A stretch of 17,277 bases of DNA from CAZCVI01 sp964502145 (GCA_964502145.1 CAZCVI010000122.1:1-17277), one strand, 5' to 3'. Shown: positions 1-8,095, counted from the first letter of the stretch. Notes: generated by a model from the sequence alone, not told the origin. Translations and numbers: made by a program.

Positions 1-138
1 TGGCTTCGCGACGCGAAAACTCTAAATCATTATGGGAATTATGGGAGGAATGGGAATTTTCTTTTATCCCATCATTCCCATAATTCCCATCATTCCCATC
101 ATTCCCATTCTTCCCATTAACTTGGCGGTGAATCCAGG
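1..138 (-). repeat. Terminal palindromic element, 9-bp-unit arms (left copy)
   Basis: Reading leftward from 138, the element opens with CCTGGATTCACCGCCAAGTT. It continues as an arm of 9-bp units (ATGGGAATG type), passes a short AAAAG-type turn, and returns as the complementary arm. It then runs into an AT-rich stretch and the odd palindrome TTCGCG-A-CGCGAA at 5-17. On the plus strand the units ATGGGAATT, ATGGGAGGA, ATGGGAATT (about 32-58) face ATTCCCATC-type units (about 70-117). The element runs off the window edge, so only part is seen. An inverted copy closes the other end of the window. No coding potential was seen. Confidence 0.85.
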
Positions 139-174
139 ATACTTCCCCTAATTAACTGGCACTGTTTTTTTAAT

Positions 175-203
175 TTGACATTGGAGATAAAAAAGACTAT
201 CAT
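175..203 (+). promoter_or_regulatory. Sigma70-type promoter for the FAD oxidoreductase
   Basis: TTGACA at 175-180, a 17-bp spacer, then TATCAT at 198-203 (5 of 6 consensus bases). It lies about 60 nt before the start codon of the oxidoreductase and just inside the terminal repeat, so the gene is probably transcribed from its own promoter. Confidence 0.6.
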
Positions 204-268
204 CCCTTACGTTCAGATATCCAGCGTGTCAAAAATCAAGACTACCGAAATAATAGGCAGGAACAAGC

Positions 269-1603
269 ATGCTAAGTTCAAAGCAGTCACCCGGGTTACG
301 GATTGCCATCATTGGTGGTGGTCCTGCGGGAAGTTTTACCTGTCACTTCCTCAACAAGTTGGCCAAAGCAGCGGGACGGGAAATCAAGCTTGACATCTAT
401 GATTATAAATGTTTCTCCTGCCGGGGCAAGAGCAATTGCAACATGTGTGCCGGGATTATTTCCGCGACTCTCACGGCTAAACTCGAAAAAGAACATATCA
501 CCATCCCCAAATCTGTGATCAAAAGCGAAATCACCGGCTACCAACTGCACAGTAAATATAATACCGTGTATTTCCAGAAAGAGGGTTCCAAAAAGATTTA
601 TTCCGTGTTTCGTGGCCAGGGTCCGCCACAGGTTGGGGGCAAGGCCAACAGTTTCGACCAGTTCTTATTGGATGACGTATGCCAGGAACCCAATGTAACC
701 CTGATTGCCCAGCAGGTCCAAGCCATTGATTTTTCTCACCCCGATCACGCCATTGTCCTTACAGCAGAGGGTATCCATCTCCCGTATGATTTTATCATTG
801 GCGCATTTGGTGTGAATACCACGATCAAAGACATTCTCAACACCGGTTACGCGCCACCGCAAACCATGAAATTTTTCCAATTGGAAACCAATTACCCCGA
901 AGATTTTATCAGTCGGACCTATAAAGACCGCGTGCAAATGTTTCCCGTGTTTCGTCATAATATCTGGTTCATTACCTTGACCCCCAAATGGAATTTTGTG
1001 ACCGTGACTGCTGTGGGGCCCAATGTTCAATTGGATGATGTCAGGAATGAGCTATTAAGTAATGAAAACATCCGTTTGTATTTGCCCGGTGAGCATTTAA
1101 ATATCAGGTGTAGTTGTGCGCCGCAGTTACCCGTGGGATTTGCCAGAAAGCCTTATTCCCATCGTTTTATTGCAGTTGGAGATGCTTGTGTTAGTCGTTT
1201 TATGAAAAATGGTATTCAGTCCGCGTTCCAAACCGCGTATTTTGCCGCCGATACTATCATCCATTTTGGTATCACTGAAAAAATACTCAAAAAATATTAT
1301 TTCCAACGGTGCCAGCAAGAGTATTCCTGGGAAAACCGCTACGGTAAACTGTTGTATTTGTTGGACCGATTATTATATTTGTTCCCCTTGTATGCTGAAG
1401 CCCATATCATCATGGCTAAGAAGGAGCAGCTTAATGGGCAAAGCAGCCGTTTCTCCGATATCTTATGGGACATGTTTACCGGTGACAGTTCTTATAAACA
1501 TATTTTAAAGCATTCATTGCACCCCAAATTAATCTTGGGTATAGGTAAAGAGATGTTGCGTCTCATGTGGGTGCGTCTATTTAAAGGAAAGGCCGCCATT
1601 TAA
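269..1603 (+). CDS. FAD-dependent oxidoreductase, geranylgeranyl-reductase-like
   Basis: A 444-residue flavoprotein. The N-terminal Rossmann motif IIGGGPAGS (residues 14-22) binds the ADP part of FAD. The second flavin motif VGDAC (GDA at 304-306) is typical of the p-hydroxybenzoate-hydroxylase/geranylgeranyl-reductase superfamily. Between them lies a cysteine cluster, C48-x2-C51-x5-C57-x2-C60, followed by AG. This could bind an Fe-S cluster or metal, or be a redox disulfide pair. No signal peptide is evident; the last 90 residues are rich in hydrophobic and aromatic residues and may touch the membrane. The ATG at 269 is preceded by AGGA at 259-262. The gene stands alone behind its own promoter. 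Superfamily assignment is firm, but the substrate (isoprenoid or other) cannot be told from sequence. Confidence 0.88.
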   Translation: MLSSKQSPGLRIAIIGGGPAGSFTCHFLNKLAKAAGREIKLDIYDYKCFSCRGKSNCNMCAGIISATLTAKLEKEHITIPKSVIKSEITGYQLHSKYNTVYFQKEGSKKIYSVFRGQGPPQVGGKANSFDQFLLDDVCQEPNVTLIAQQVQAIDFSHPDHAIVLTAEGIHLPYDFIIGAFGVNTTIKDILNTGYAPPQTMKFFQLETNYPEDFISRTYKDRVQMFPVFRHNIWFITLTPKWNFVTVTAVGPNVQLDDVRNELLSNENIRLYLPGEHLNIRCSCAPQLPVGFARKPYSHRFIAVGDACVSRFMKNGIQSAFQTAYFAADTIIHFGITEKILKKYYFQRCQQEYSWENRYGKLLYLLDRLLYLFPLYAEAHIIMAKKEQLNGQSSRFSDILWDMFTGDSSYKHILKHSLHPKLILGIGKEMLRLMWVRLFKGKAAI

Positions 1604-1631
1604 ATGGAATGAAGTACAAAATTTAGATTGA

Positions 1632-1673
1632 CAAAAATAACAAATCCCATCCGGGTTTCACTTGTTTGTTTTT
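1632..1673 (+). terminator. Weak candidate terminator after the FAD oxidoreductase
   Basis: AACAAA (1639-1644) can pair with TTTGTT (1665-1670), with CCC and GGG near the loop, and a T run follows at 1669-1673. The stem is imperfect. Its position about 30 nt after the stop codon is the main support. Confidence 0.3.
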
Positions 1674-1759
1674 ACCTATTCCCGGCAGAAAATATCTGAT
1701 TAAAGCGCCAAGACATTGATTAATTCATGCTTTTGGGGCGACCTTTTTAAATGCCCTAA

Positions 1760-1996
1760 ATTTCAACGATCTTTCCTAAAACGACATCAACCATTGCTTC
1801 CCTCCAAAAGGAAAATTTGCGGCATTTGCGGGGGTTACTCTTGAAACGCCGTATTATCAGTATTCTTCGCGGTCGATTAAAAGCTATAGAAACCGAATCT
1901 CAGCGTCACGACGAGTTAAGTCTTCCTTACCATTTCATTTATTATTCTTTGCTTGTTGAAATCTTAACCAGAAACTTCCTCAATCTTCGTCGATGA
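1760..1996 (+). pseudogene. Possible gene remnant without start codon
   Basis: This is an open frame of 78 codons from a TAA at 1757-1759 to the TGA at 1994-1996. It has no ATG or convincing ribosome site. The middle reads like a basic amphipathic protein: KRRIISILRGRLKAIE followed by HDELSLPYHFIYYSLLVEIL. The family was not recognised. It ends 33 nt before the 22-bp tandem array. It could be the 3' end of a decayed gene or a chance open frame. Confidence 0.22.
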
Positions 1997-2028
1997 AATT
2001 CAAGTTATAGCCTTCACCACCCTATCTT

Positions 2029-2411
2029 ATCACTGATGCTTTTGCAAACCATCACCGATGCTTTTGCAAACCATCACTGATGCTTTCGAAAACCATCACC
2101 GATGCTTTCGCAAACCATCACTGATGCTTTCGAAAACCATCACTGATGCTTTTGAAAACCATCGCTGATGCTTTTGCAAACCATCACTGATGCTTTTGAA
2201 AACCATCGCTTATGCTTTCGAAAACCATCGCTGATGCTTTCGAAAACCATCGCTGATGCTTTCGCAAACCATCACTGATGCTTTCGCAAACCATCACTGA
2301 TGCTTTCGCAAACCATCACTGATGCTTTTGAAAACCATCGCTGATGCTTTCGAAAACCATCACTGATGCTTTTGAAAACCATCACTGATGCTTTTGAAAA
2401 CCATCGCTGAT
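2029..2411. repeat. 22-bp tandem repeat array, 17 full units plus a partial
   Basis: Seventeen head-to-tail units of exactly 22 bp run from 2029 to 2402, followed by nine bases of an eighteenth. The unit is ATCRCYGATGCTTT, then YGMAAACC. Variation is almost confined to unit positions 4 (A/G), 6 (T/C), 15 (T/C) and 17 (C/A); one unit (2205-2226) also has G to T at position 7. Each unit plus the next boundary forms a quasi-palindrome (GATG, CTTT, 3 nt, AAAC, CATC). There are no spacers, so this is not CRISPR. Because 22 is not a multiple of three, any apparent protein read through it is an accident of the repeat. It lies in a 1.35-kb intergenic region. The rest of 2412-2679 shows nothing recognisable. 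Confidence 0.97.
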
Positions 2412-2679
2412 CATTTGATGATTTGTAGTCTACCATTTTTGAATTATCACCGGTAGCCCGCCAGTTCCTTATTTGTATGTATCGACCTATAGGCAAGCGT
2501 TTTATTTTTGCTTACTACGGACATCAGTCTATTAGACTTTTAATTTACTGGTAAAGCATGTCCAATTTACATATATTATTACTTTATAATCTCCTCTATT
2601 ACCAAATAAAATGGCTTAAGTTTTAAAATGGCTACGCAACGTTTTTGAATATTTATTCTTTTTCCACCAAAAACACTTT

Positions 2680-2719
2680 AAAAAAAAAGGACAGGCAAGA
2701 AAACGATACTTGCCTGTCC
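2680..2719 (-). terminator. Rho-independent terminator for the M28 protease
   Basis: GGACAGGCAAG (2689-2699) and CTTGCCTGTCC (2709-2719) form a perfect 11-bp stem with a 9-nt loop. Read on the minus strand the hairpin is followed at once by a run of nine T (2680-2688 on the plus strand is all A). It lies about 240 nt beyond the stop codon of the M28 protease, so the message would include the palindromic element at 2771-2949. Confidence 0.85.
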
Positions 2720-2770
2720 ACTTTATTCGCATAATCTTAAAAAATAGAAAAAAACAACTGCCTACCTTTT

Positions 2771-2949
2771 CCTGGATCCACTGCCAAGTTTCTGAAAAAA
2801 CTGGACGATCTGGACATACTGGACATACTGGACTTACTGGACTTCACAAAACTTTGATTTTTCAGCTTGTCCAGTAAGTCCAGATAGTCCAGATAGTCCA
2901 GCGTGCCACGGTTATCCGTGGAGTTTATAAAAATGATGGTGAATCCAGG
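2771..2949. repeat. Complete 179-bp palindromic element with 9-bp-unit arms
   Basis: The element is bounded by CCTGGATCCAC (2771) and GTGAATCCAGG (ending 2949), matching the end motif of the two terminal elements. The left arm is a direct repeat of CTGGAC plus 3 nt (spacers GAT, ATA, ATA, TTA; about 2801-2845). The right arm is GTCCAG plus 3 nt (spacers TAA, ATA, ATA; about 2867-2903). The CTGGAC cores of the two arms pair across an AT-rich loop, giving a long hairpin. It then passes a short CCACGG/CCGTGG palindrome. It lies between the M28 stop codon and its terminator and has no open frame. Confidence 0.9.
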
Positions 2950-2960
2950 TTTTCCTGAAT

Positions 2961-5282
2961 TTATTGAATATTCACCGTGTAGTCTTCCACTTCACCATAA
3001 GAGAAGGTCAGACAAGATGTCGGATAGGAACCATATCTCATGGCTACTCTCATACGGGTAGCACCCGTAAGAGCCGTGGTGGGCGGGGTAAATGTACCCG
3101 TCACCGAAGTTTTACCAGATTTACTAAACACCTGTTCACCTGTATCAAGGAAATCGCCATCATGGTTATAATCAATCCAAATTCTCCAGTATTCCGTGTA
3201 GATTGTACTTCTGTACGTCGTATTTAGTGTCACACTGGCGCTGGTGCCCCGCGTCAGGTTTGCCGTAAATGCTGTGAAATCCGAGTACTGCGAGGCAGTG
3301 GATGTTTTATCCAAGGCCGCTACACGTACCCTGGAAATCCATTCGTCTGTTTGGCTAGTACCCTTGGACGCGCAGTATAAAGCCGTGGTGACTGTAATGT
3401 AATTGGTCTTTGTCAGCGTATTGCTGCCCTGGGCATTCGTGGCTATCAACGTTACATTATACGTTCCCGCTGTACTATAGGTCACCACCGGGTTTTTCAC
3501 CGTGCTCGTTGCCGGTGTACCCCCAGCAAAGGTCCAGGACCAGGAAGTCGGCGTGTTGGTCGATTGATCAGTGAAGGTCACACTCGAACCCACTGTCACA
3601 CTCGTAGCACTCGCAGTAAACGCGGCTACCGGTGGTTGTGGTGCTGTCACTGTGATATAATTCGTTTTCGTCTCCACATCCGATGCCGAACCATTCGTAG
3701 CTGTCAGCGTAACCGTGTACGTTCCCGTGGCAGTATATGTGTGGGAAGGATTCTGGAGCGTAGAGGTCCCACTGTCACCAAAATTCCATGACCACGATGT
3801 CGCACCCGTGGATAAATTGGTAAAATTAACCGCCAACGGCGCTACACCCGTAGTGGCTGAAGCACTAAAATTAGCACTCACCGTGCCATCATCACGAATA
3901 GCCAAATGAGCTGCAGTCCCAATCGCGGCTTTTACAAAATTGGTATAATAGGTCCAATTGAGCGTTGACACCGTGTCCGTCGACAGATGGTAGTATGGCG
4001 TTATATCATTGATGTGGTCCTCAATACCCAGGACTCCCGGATAACCGTTGCTCCAGAAAGCACTATGATCGCTCCGCGTTTCACCGTCCGCAACGATAAT
4101 CGGTGACAGCCCACTACTCAAACTGTAACCATTCACTACATCAATAAATGTATTGGCAATAGCCAGGTCGCCAGTGTAGCCCGGGTTGCTGGTCGTGCGC
4201 GTATGCAGCCGCAGGTACGGTAAACCAACCGCATCGTAGCTGATCATATCCATATTATATACCGCCACAATATTATTGCCATTGCCGTAAACCAGGTCAG
4301 AATACGCATTGCTACCCAGAATCCCCTGTTCCTCACCCGTAAAAAAGGCAAAGCGCACAGTACGTCTGAATTGTTGCTGGCTCAGTAACTGGGCGCACAT
4401 CATAACACCCACCGAACCACTCGCATTATCATCTGCCCCGGGAGCACTAGACCCCGAAGGCATATCATCCAGGTGAGCTGTTATTAATACGATCTCATTG
4501 GGCAACGTCGAACCCGGCAATTCACCAATTACATTCCGGTTCGAATAACCTGAAAGCGACCAATTGTGGTAACTTACTGTTAATCCCAGCCCTTGCATAA
4601 ATTCATACACATACTGCGTCGCTTTACTGATCGGCGTGCCCGAATTCGTGTACCGACTCGCAATCGTATAACTTGAGCCACCGATAGTCACTGCATTGGC
4701 ACCGCTCAGGTTACGCGTGTAGGTTTCCACCGTTGATTGCGTGACCTGCCCGATTAAGCCCGCAATCACCGAGTCATAAGTGATCGTTAATGCTGTCGCT
4801 TCCGGTTGTCGTAGCGGCTTAGATAATATCATCGGCTTATGATTTAACTTTTGCGCATCAAAACCCGATTCTACCAACCTCTCTACCTGTTGAACCGTTG
4901 ATCGTACAATCAACTGTTTCCCGTCATTGAGCAGCACATCGTCCGGTAGGTTCGCCAGCGCCTGTTTATCTGCCGATAACATATATAGTATAAAATAATC
5001 CCCCTGTTCCGCGTTTGTATCCAGGATGCGATAGGTGACTCCCGCTTGTTTTAATTGTCTTTGTGGTGCAATCACCAGCGCGTAATCGTGGCCAGTTCCA
5101 TCCTGCAAATGCGCATATATCGGAAGTTTTAGGTCATTTAACATCCCTTTTACTTCTACCCGGGCCAGAACTGGCAGGTCTGCTTTGTCCATGCTGACCA
5201 ACCCCTGACCATTGATAGAGACCGATACGAAGATCAATAAAAATAACAACTTGATACACAAAATCCGTCTAAGACGCCTCAT
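2961..5282 (-). CDS. Secreted M28 metallopeptidase with two PKD domains and a GEVED tail
   Basis: A 773-residue exported aminopeptidase-type protease. A signal peptide occupies about residues 1-26. The M28 catalytic domain (about 165-460) shows the expected two-zinc ligands and base: H270 (AHLDD), D284 (GADDNASG), E317/E318 (FTGEEQG), D345 (NMDMIS) and H432 (PYYHLSTD). Two PKD Ig-like domains follow (about 470-549 and 550-635), then a GEVED domain (636-773) ending in FSYGEVEDYTVNIQ. No type IX sorting domain follows the GEVED. The start ATG has AAGGAG 7 nt upstream on the minus strand. The neighbouring M4 protease carries the same tail. M28 peptidases remove N-terminal residues; the exact substrate is unknown. 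Confidence 0.94.
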   Translation of the reverse strand: MRRLRRILCIKLLFLLIFVSVSINGQGLVSMDKADLPVLARVEVKGMLNDLKLPIYAHLQDGTGHDYALVIAPQRQLKQAGVTYRILDTNAEQGDYFILYMLSADKQALANLPDDVLLNDGKQLIVRSTVQQVERLVESGFDAQKLNHKPMILSKPLRQPEATALTITYDSVIAGLIGQVTQSTVETYTRNLSGANAVTIGGSSYTIASRYTNSGTPISKATQYVYEFMQGLGLTVSYHNWSLSGYSNRNVIGELPGSTLPNEIVLITAHLDDMPSGSSAPGADDNASGSVGVMMCAQLLSQQQFRRTVRFAFFTGEEQGILGSNAYSDLVYGNGNNIVAVYNMDMISYDAVGLPYLRLHTRTTSNPGYTGDLAIANTFIDVVNGYSLSSGLSPIIVADGETRSDHSAFWSNGYPGVLGIEDHINDITPYYHLSTDTVSTLNWTYYTNFVKAAIGTAAHLAIRDDGTVSANFSASATTGVAPLAVNFTNLSTGATSWSWNFGDSGTSTLQNPSHTYTATGTYTVTLTATNGSASDVETKTNYITVTAPQPPVAAFTASATSVTVGSSVTFTDQSTNTPTSWSWTFAGGTPATSTVKNPVVTYSTAGTYNVTLIATNAQGSNTLTKTNYITVTTALYCASKGTSQTDEWISRVRVAALDKTSTASQYSDFTAFTANLTRGTSASVTLNTTYRSTIYTEYWRIWIDYNHDGDFLDTGEQVFSKSGKTSVTGTFTPPTTALTGATRMRVAMRYGSYPTSCLTFSYGEVEDYTVNIQ

Positions 5283-5370
5283 ATTATTGCTCCTTAATTC
5301 ATTGATAGTTTATTGACTGAAAAACCTGTTGTTCACTGTTAGGCCAAAGGTCTACCCAGTTAAAAAAAAA

Positions 5371-5456
5371 CCCACGAATTTTTTGAATTGCCACGAATCC
5401 AAAAGAATAAACTATTTATTTCCTGTATATTCGTGATAATTTGCGTAATTCGTGGG
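5371..5456. repeat. Palindromic repeat with CACGAAT-type 9-bp units
   Basis: The left arm 5371-5398 (CCCACGAAT, TTTTTGAAT, TGCCACGAAT) is mirrored by the right arm 5429-5456 (ATTCGTGAT, AATTTGCGT, AATTCGTGGG) around a 30-nt AT-rich loop. The outer 10 bp pair perfectly and the middle units are degenerate. It lies between the two protease genes and could act as a transcription barrier or mRNA stabiliser, but nothing shows that directly. Confidence 0.8.
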
Positions 5457-5485
5457 CCTAATTGTTTTTGGCAGAAACAAGTTTC

Positions 5486-5509
5486 AGGCGGCCCAGTAAA
5501 TGGCCGCCT
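5486..5509 (-). terminator. Hairpin terminator candidate after the M4 protease
   Basis: AGGCGGCC (5486-5493) and GGCCGCCT (5502-5509) form a perfect 8-bp GC-rich stem with an 8-nt loop, about 40 nt after the M4 stop codon. The minus strand then reads GAAACTTGTTTC, so the T-tract is poor. It may only partly separate the two protease messages. Confidence 0.5.
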
Positions 5510-5550
5510 TACTCCTTAAATTTTTATTTCTTGATGAAATGTGCTACTTG

Positions 5551-8031
5551 TTATTGAACATTAACCGTGTAGTCTTCCACTTCCCCATAAGAGAAAGTCT
5601 GGCAGGAGGTGGGATAGGAACCATATTTCATAGATACTCTCATGCGGGTCGCGCCGGTAAGGGCGGAAGTGGGAGGAGTGAAACTTCCAGTCACCGAAGT
5701 TTTACCATATTTGCTAAACACCTGTTCGCCAGTGTCAAGGAAATCGCCATCATGGTTATAATCGATCCAGATTCTCCAGTATTCCGTGTAGATCGTGCTC
5801 TTGTAGCCCGTATTGAGCGTTACACTTGCACTTGTTCCGCGGGTCACGTTCGCAGTGAAGGCCGTGAAGTTCGAGTATTGTGACGCAGTGGATGTTTTAT
5901 CCAAGGCGGCTACGCGTACTCTGGAAATCCATTCGTCAACTTGGCTCGTGCCCTTCGAGGCGCAGTATGCCACGGAAGTGACCGTAATGTAATTGGTTTT
6001 GGTCAGCGTATTGCTGCCTTGAGCATTTGTCGCAACCAAGGTCACACTATACGTTCCTGCTGTACTATAGGTTACCACGGGATTTTTCACCGTGCTGGTC
6101 GCAGGCGTACCGCCAGCAAAGGTCCAGGCCCAGGAAGTGGGCGTATTGGTGGATTGATCTGTATAGGTAACACTACCACCAATGACCACACTGGTGGGAC
6201 TGCCAGTAAAAGCAGCTACTGGTGGTTGTGGGGCAGTGACGGTGATATAATTGGTCTTGGTCTCGCCATCGGAACCGTTAGCGTTGGTGGCGGTCAAGGT
6301 CACGGTGTAGGTCCCCTGTGCAAAGACGTGGGAAGGATTCTTAACGGTGGAAGTGCCGCCATCTCCAAAATTCCAGGCCCAGGAAGTGGGGGTGTTGGTT
6401 GAAGTATCGGTGAAATTTACTGTTAATGGAGCTGCACCGGTAAGCGGTGTAGCCGTAAAATTGGCCACTGGGGCAGCCGGACAAGAGAGGGTAACACCCA
6501 CGGCGGCAAACGCTGTGACTACGTCACCACAAGGATATCCATAATCGAGGGCTGCAGAGAGCGCACCTTGTCCACCCTGCTGGAAGGTAGTACTGGCGGT
6601 CCAATAATCCGTGTTGGCTTTGACAAAAATATCAAAGGCCATCCGTGTGGTCCAACCGGGTGACACGGCGATTAGATAAAACGCCTTGTTGAAAATACCG
6701 CTGGTGTAATGAACATCCTGGCCGGTATATTCGCTTACATGATCAATCGAGACGCCATCCAATGGAGGATTGTACATATAACGCAGAGCGCCGGAGGCTG
6801 ATTTGAAAATATCATAACCAACCTTGAAATCATTGGTGCCTCTCATATAAAATTTAGCGGCTTCGCCAGCCATATCTGAGAAGGATTCATTGATACCGCC
6901 GGATTGACCCGAATAGGTCAGATTGGAATTATTTTCCGTAAAACCATGGCTGACTTCATGGGCGGACACGTCCAAGCAAACCAAGGGATAAAAGGTAGAG
7001 TACCCATCACCAAAGGTCATGGAAGAACCATCCCAGAAGGCATTTTCATAATTGGTGCTGTAATGTACCTTCATTGTGAGCTGAAAAGGTAGAACAGCCA
7101 AACCATACCAATTCTGATACATGTCGTAAATTTGTTGGCCGAAATACTGGGCATCGTTCAGTGGACTATATGCACCGTTGATGGTCTTGACCGTGTTGCG
7201 GGGACCGGTGTAGGAATAAGCCGTGGTGCCGCTGGTGCCACCGTTTAAATTGACGGTTTTGCAATTGGCGAAATTCATGGTGTAGGTGGTACCGCTGATA
7301 GTGACTCCAAAACCGGGATAATTGGTGCCGTATTCATATTGACCAACCTTCGCGTTGCCACCAGGACCTGTGCCCGTAGCGTGTGTCAGCATGTCATAAG
7401 AATCAAGAACCGTGCCTTTTTTAGCATCGATAAAGTAAATTGGCCGCGAGGGGGTCCCTTTTTCTGTGTCCGCGAAATAGGAAACGACATAGGCCACATG
7501 GGTTTTTTCATTCTTGTCCAGATAAATATAGGTACCATATTTCTCGTTTTTAAAGCTCCATACTGCACTGGTATCTTTTTTCTGATGCTTTTTTTGCATG
7601 TCCAGTAAAGCAGCTTTGGGGTCTAATGTGGCGGGGATTTCCAGGAGGTCTTTCGACGTTTCCATTACCATCGCGCCGTTCAGTCTGACTACTTCATCTA
7701 CATAGTCTTTGCTAACTACTACTTCCAAGCCCCAGTACGGGATGCCCTTGTACATTTGTTGGAAGCGGGAATGCGTGTAACTGTTGAAATCTTTGGTCTG
7801 TCGTACAAATTTGAATGTTTCATCACTGGTCAACCCAAAAGATGGGGCTAACGAGTCTGGCCCAAGCGGACCCTGATCATTTAACTTCTGGATATAACTC
7901 TTTGCATTAGATGCAAGAAAATCGACTTTCTTGGCTGCCCATGCGCTGGTTGTCATTAAGCAGCTTACTACAAAAACAAGAGTAAAAACAAACAAGATTC
8001 TACTCTTAAACGCCTGTTTTTTTTGTCTCAT
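5551..8031 (-). CDS. Secreted M4 (thermolysin-type) metalloprotease with two PKD domains and a GEVED tail
   Basis: An 826-residue neutral zinc endopeptidase. An N-terminal export signal ends near SAWA (about residue 32); VVSC within it also resembles a lipobox, so lipidation is possible. A long propeptide follows (about 33-215). The catalytic domain (about 217-515) has HEVSH at 358-362 (zinc ligands H358 and H362, catalytic E359). The third ligand is E382 in GGINESFSD, 24 residues after H358 as in thermolysin, and H441 in DVHYTSG is the likely transition-state histidine. Two PKD domains (about 520-602 and 603-688) and a GEVED domain (689-826) follow. The start ATG has a strong GGAGGT upstream (ACCTCC at 8038-8043). 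It differs from the neighbouring M28 protease in everything except the tail. Confidence 0.96.
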   Translation of the reverse strand: MRQKKQAFKSRILFVFTLVFVVSCLMTTSAWAAKKVDFLASNAKSYIQKLNDQGPLGPDSLAPSFGLTSDETFKFVRQTKDFNSYTHSRFQQMYKGIPYWGLEVVVSKDYVDEVVRLNGAMVMETSKDLLEIPATLDPKAALLDMQKKHQKKDTSAVWSFKNEKYGTYIYLDKNEKTHVAYVVSYFADTEKGTPSRPIYFIDAKKGTVLDSYDMLTHATGTGPGGNAKVGQYEYGTNYPGFGVTISGTTYTMNFANCKTVNLNGGTSGTTAYSYTGPRNTVKTINGAYSPLNDAQYFGQQIYDMYQNWYGLAVLPFQLTMKVHYSTNYENAFWDGSSMTFGDGYSTFYPLVCLDVSAHEVSHGFTENNSNLTYSGQSGGINESFSDMAGEAAKFYMRGTNDFKVGYDIFKSASGALRYMYNPPLDGVSIDHVSEYTGQDVHYTSGIFNKAFYLIAVSPGWTTRMAFDIFVKANTDYWTASTTFQQGGQGALSAALDYGYPCGDVVTAFAAVGVTLSCPAAPVANFTATPLTGAAPLTVNFTDTSTNTPTSWAWNFGDGGTSTVKNPSHVFAQGTYTVTLTATNANGSDGETKTNYITVTAPQPPVAAFTGSPTSVVIGGSVTYTDQSTNTPTSWAWTFAGGTPATSTVKNPVVTYSTAGTYSVTLVATNAQGSNTLTKTNYITVTSVAYCASKGTSQVDEWISRVRVAALDKTSTASQYSNFTAFTANVTRGTSASVTLNTGYKSTIYTEYWRIWIDYNHDGDFLDTGEQVFSKYGKTSVTGSFTPPTSALTGATRMRVSMKYGSYPTSCQTFSYGEVEDYTVNVQ

Positions 8032-8082
8032 TTAGAAACCTCCATTTTTTTTTATGTATAACTTTTAGATTCAAAAGTTAAA

Positions 8083-8095
8083 AAGGCCGGGCCTT
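8083..8095 (-). promoter_or_regulatory. Leader hairpin upstream of the M4 protease
   Basis: AAGGCC-G-GGCCTT is a perfect short palindrome in the transcribed leader of the M4 gene. On the minus strand the stem can extend imperfectly to GTTAGAAGGC with GCCTTTTTAAC, and TTTTG follows. It could be a weak attenuator or a stabilising 5' structure. Confidence 0.35.

Noticed and set aside
175..393. 72-residue plus-strand frame before the FAD oxidoreductase
   Set aside because: It begins with a TTG that is part of the -35 box and overlaps the oxidoreductase in another frame.
2029..2411. CRISPR array
   Set aside because: Units are contiguous 22-mers with no spacers, and no cas genes are present.
2272..2496. 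74-residue minus-strand frame with repeated RWFSKASVMV-type motifs
   Set aside because: It is the 22-bp array read as protein. All frames are largely open because 22 is not a multiple of three, and part of the frame lies outside the array without a ribosome site.
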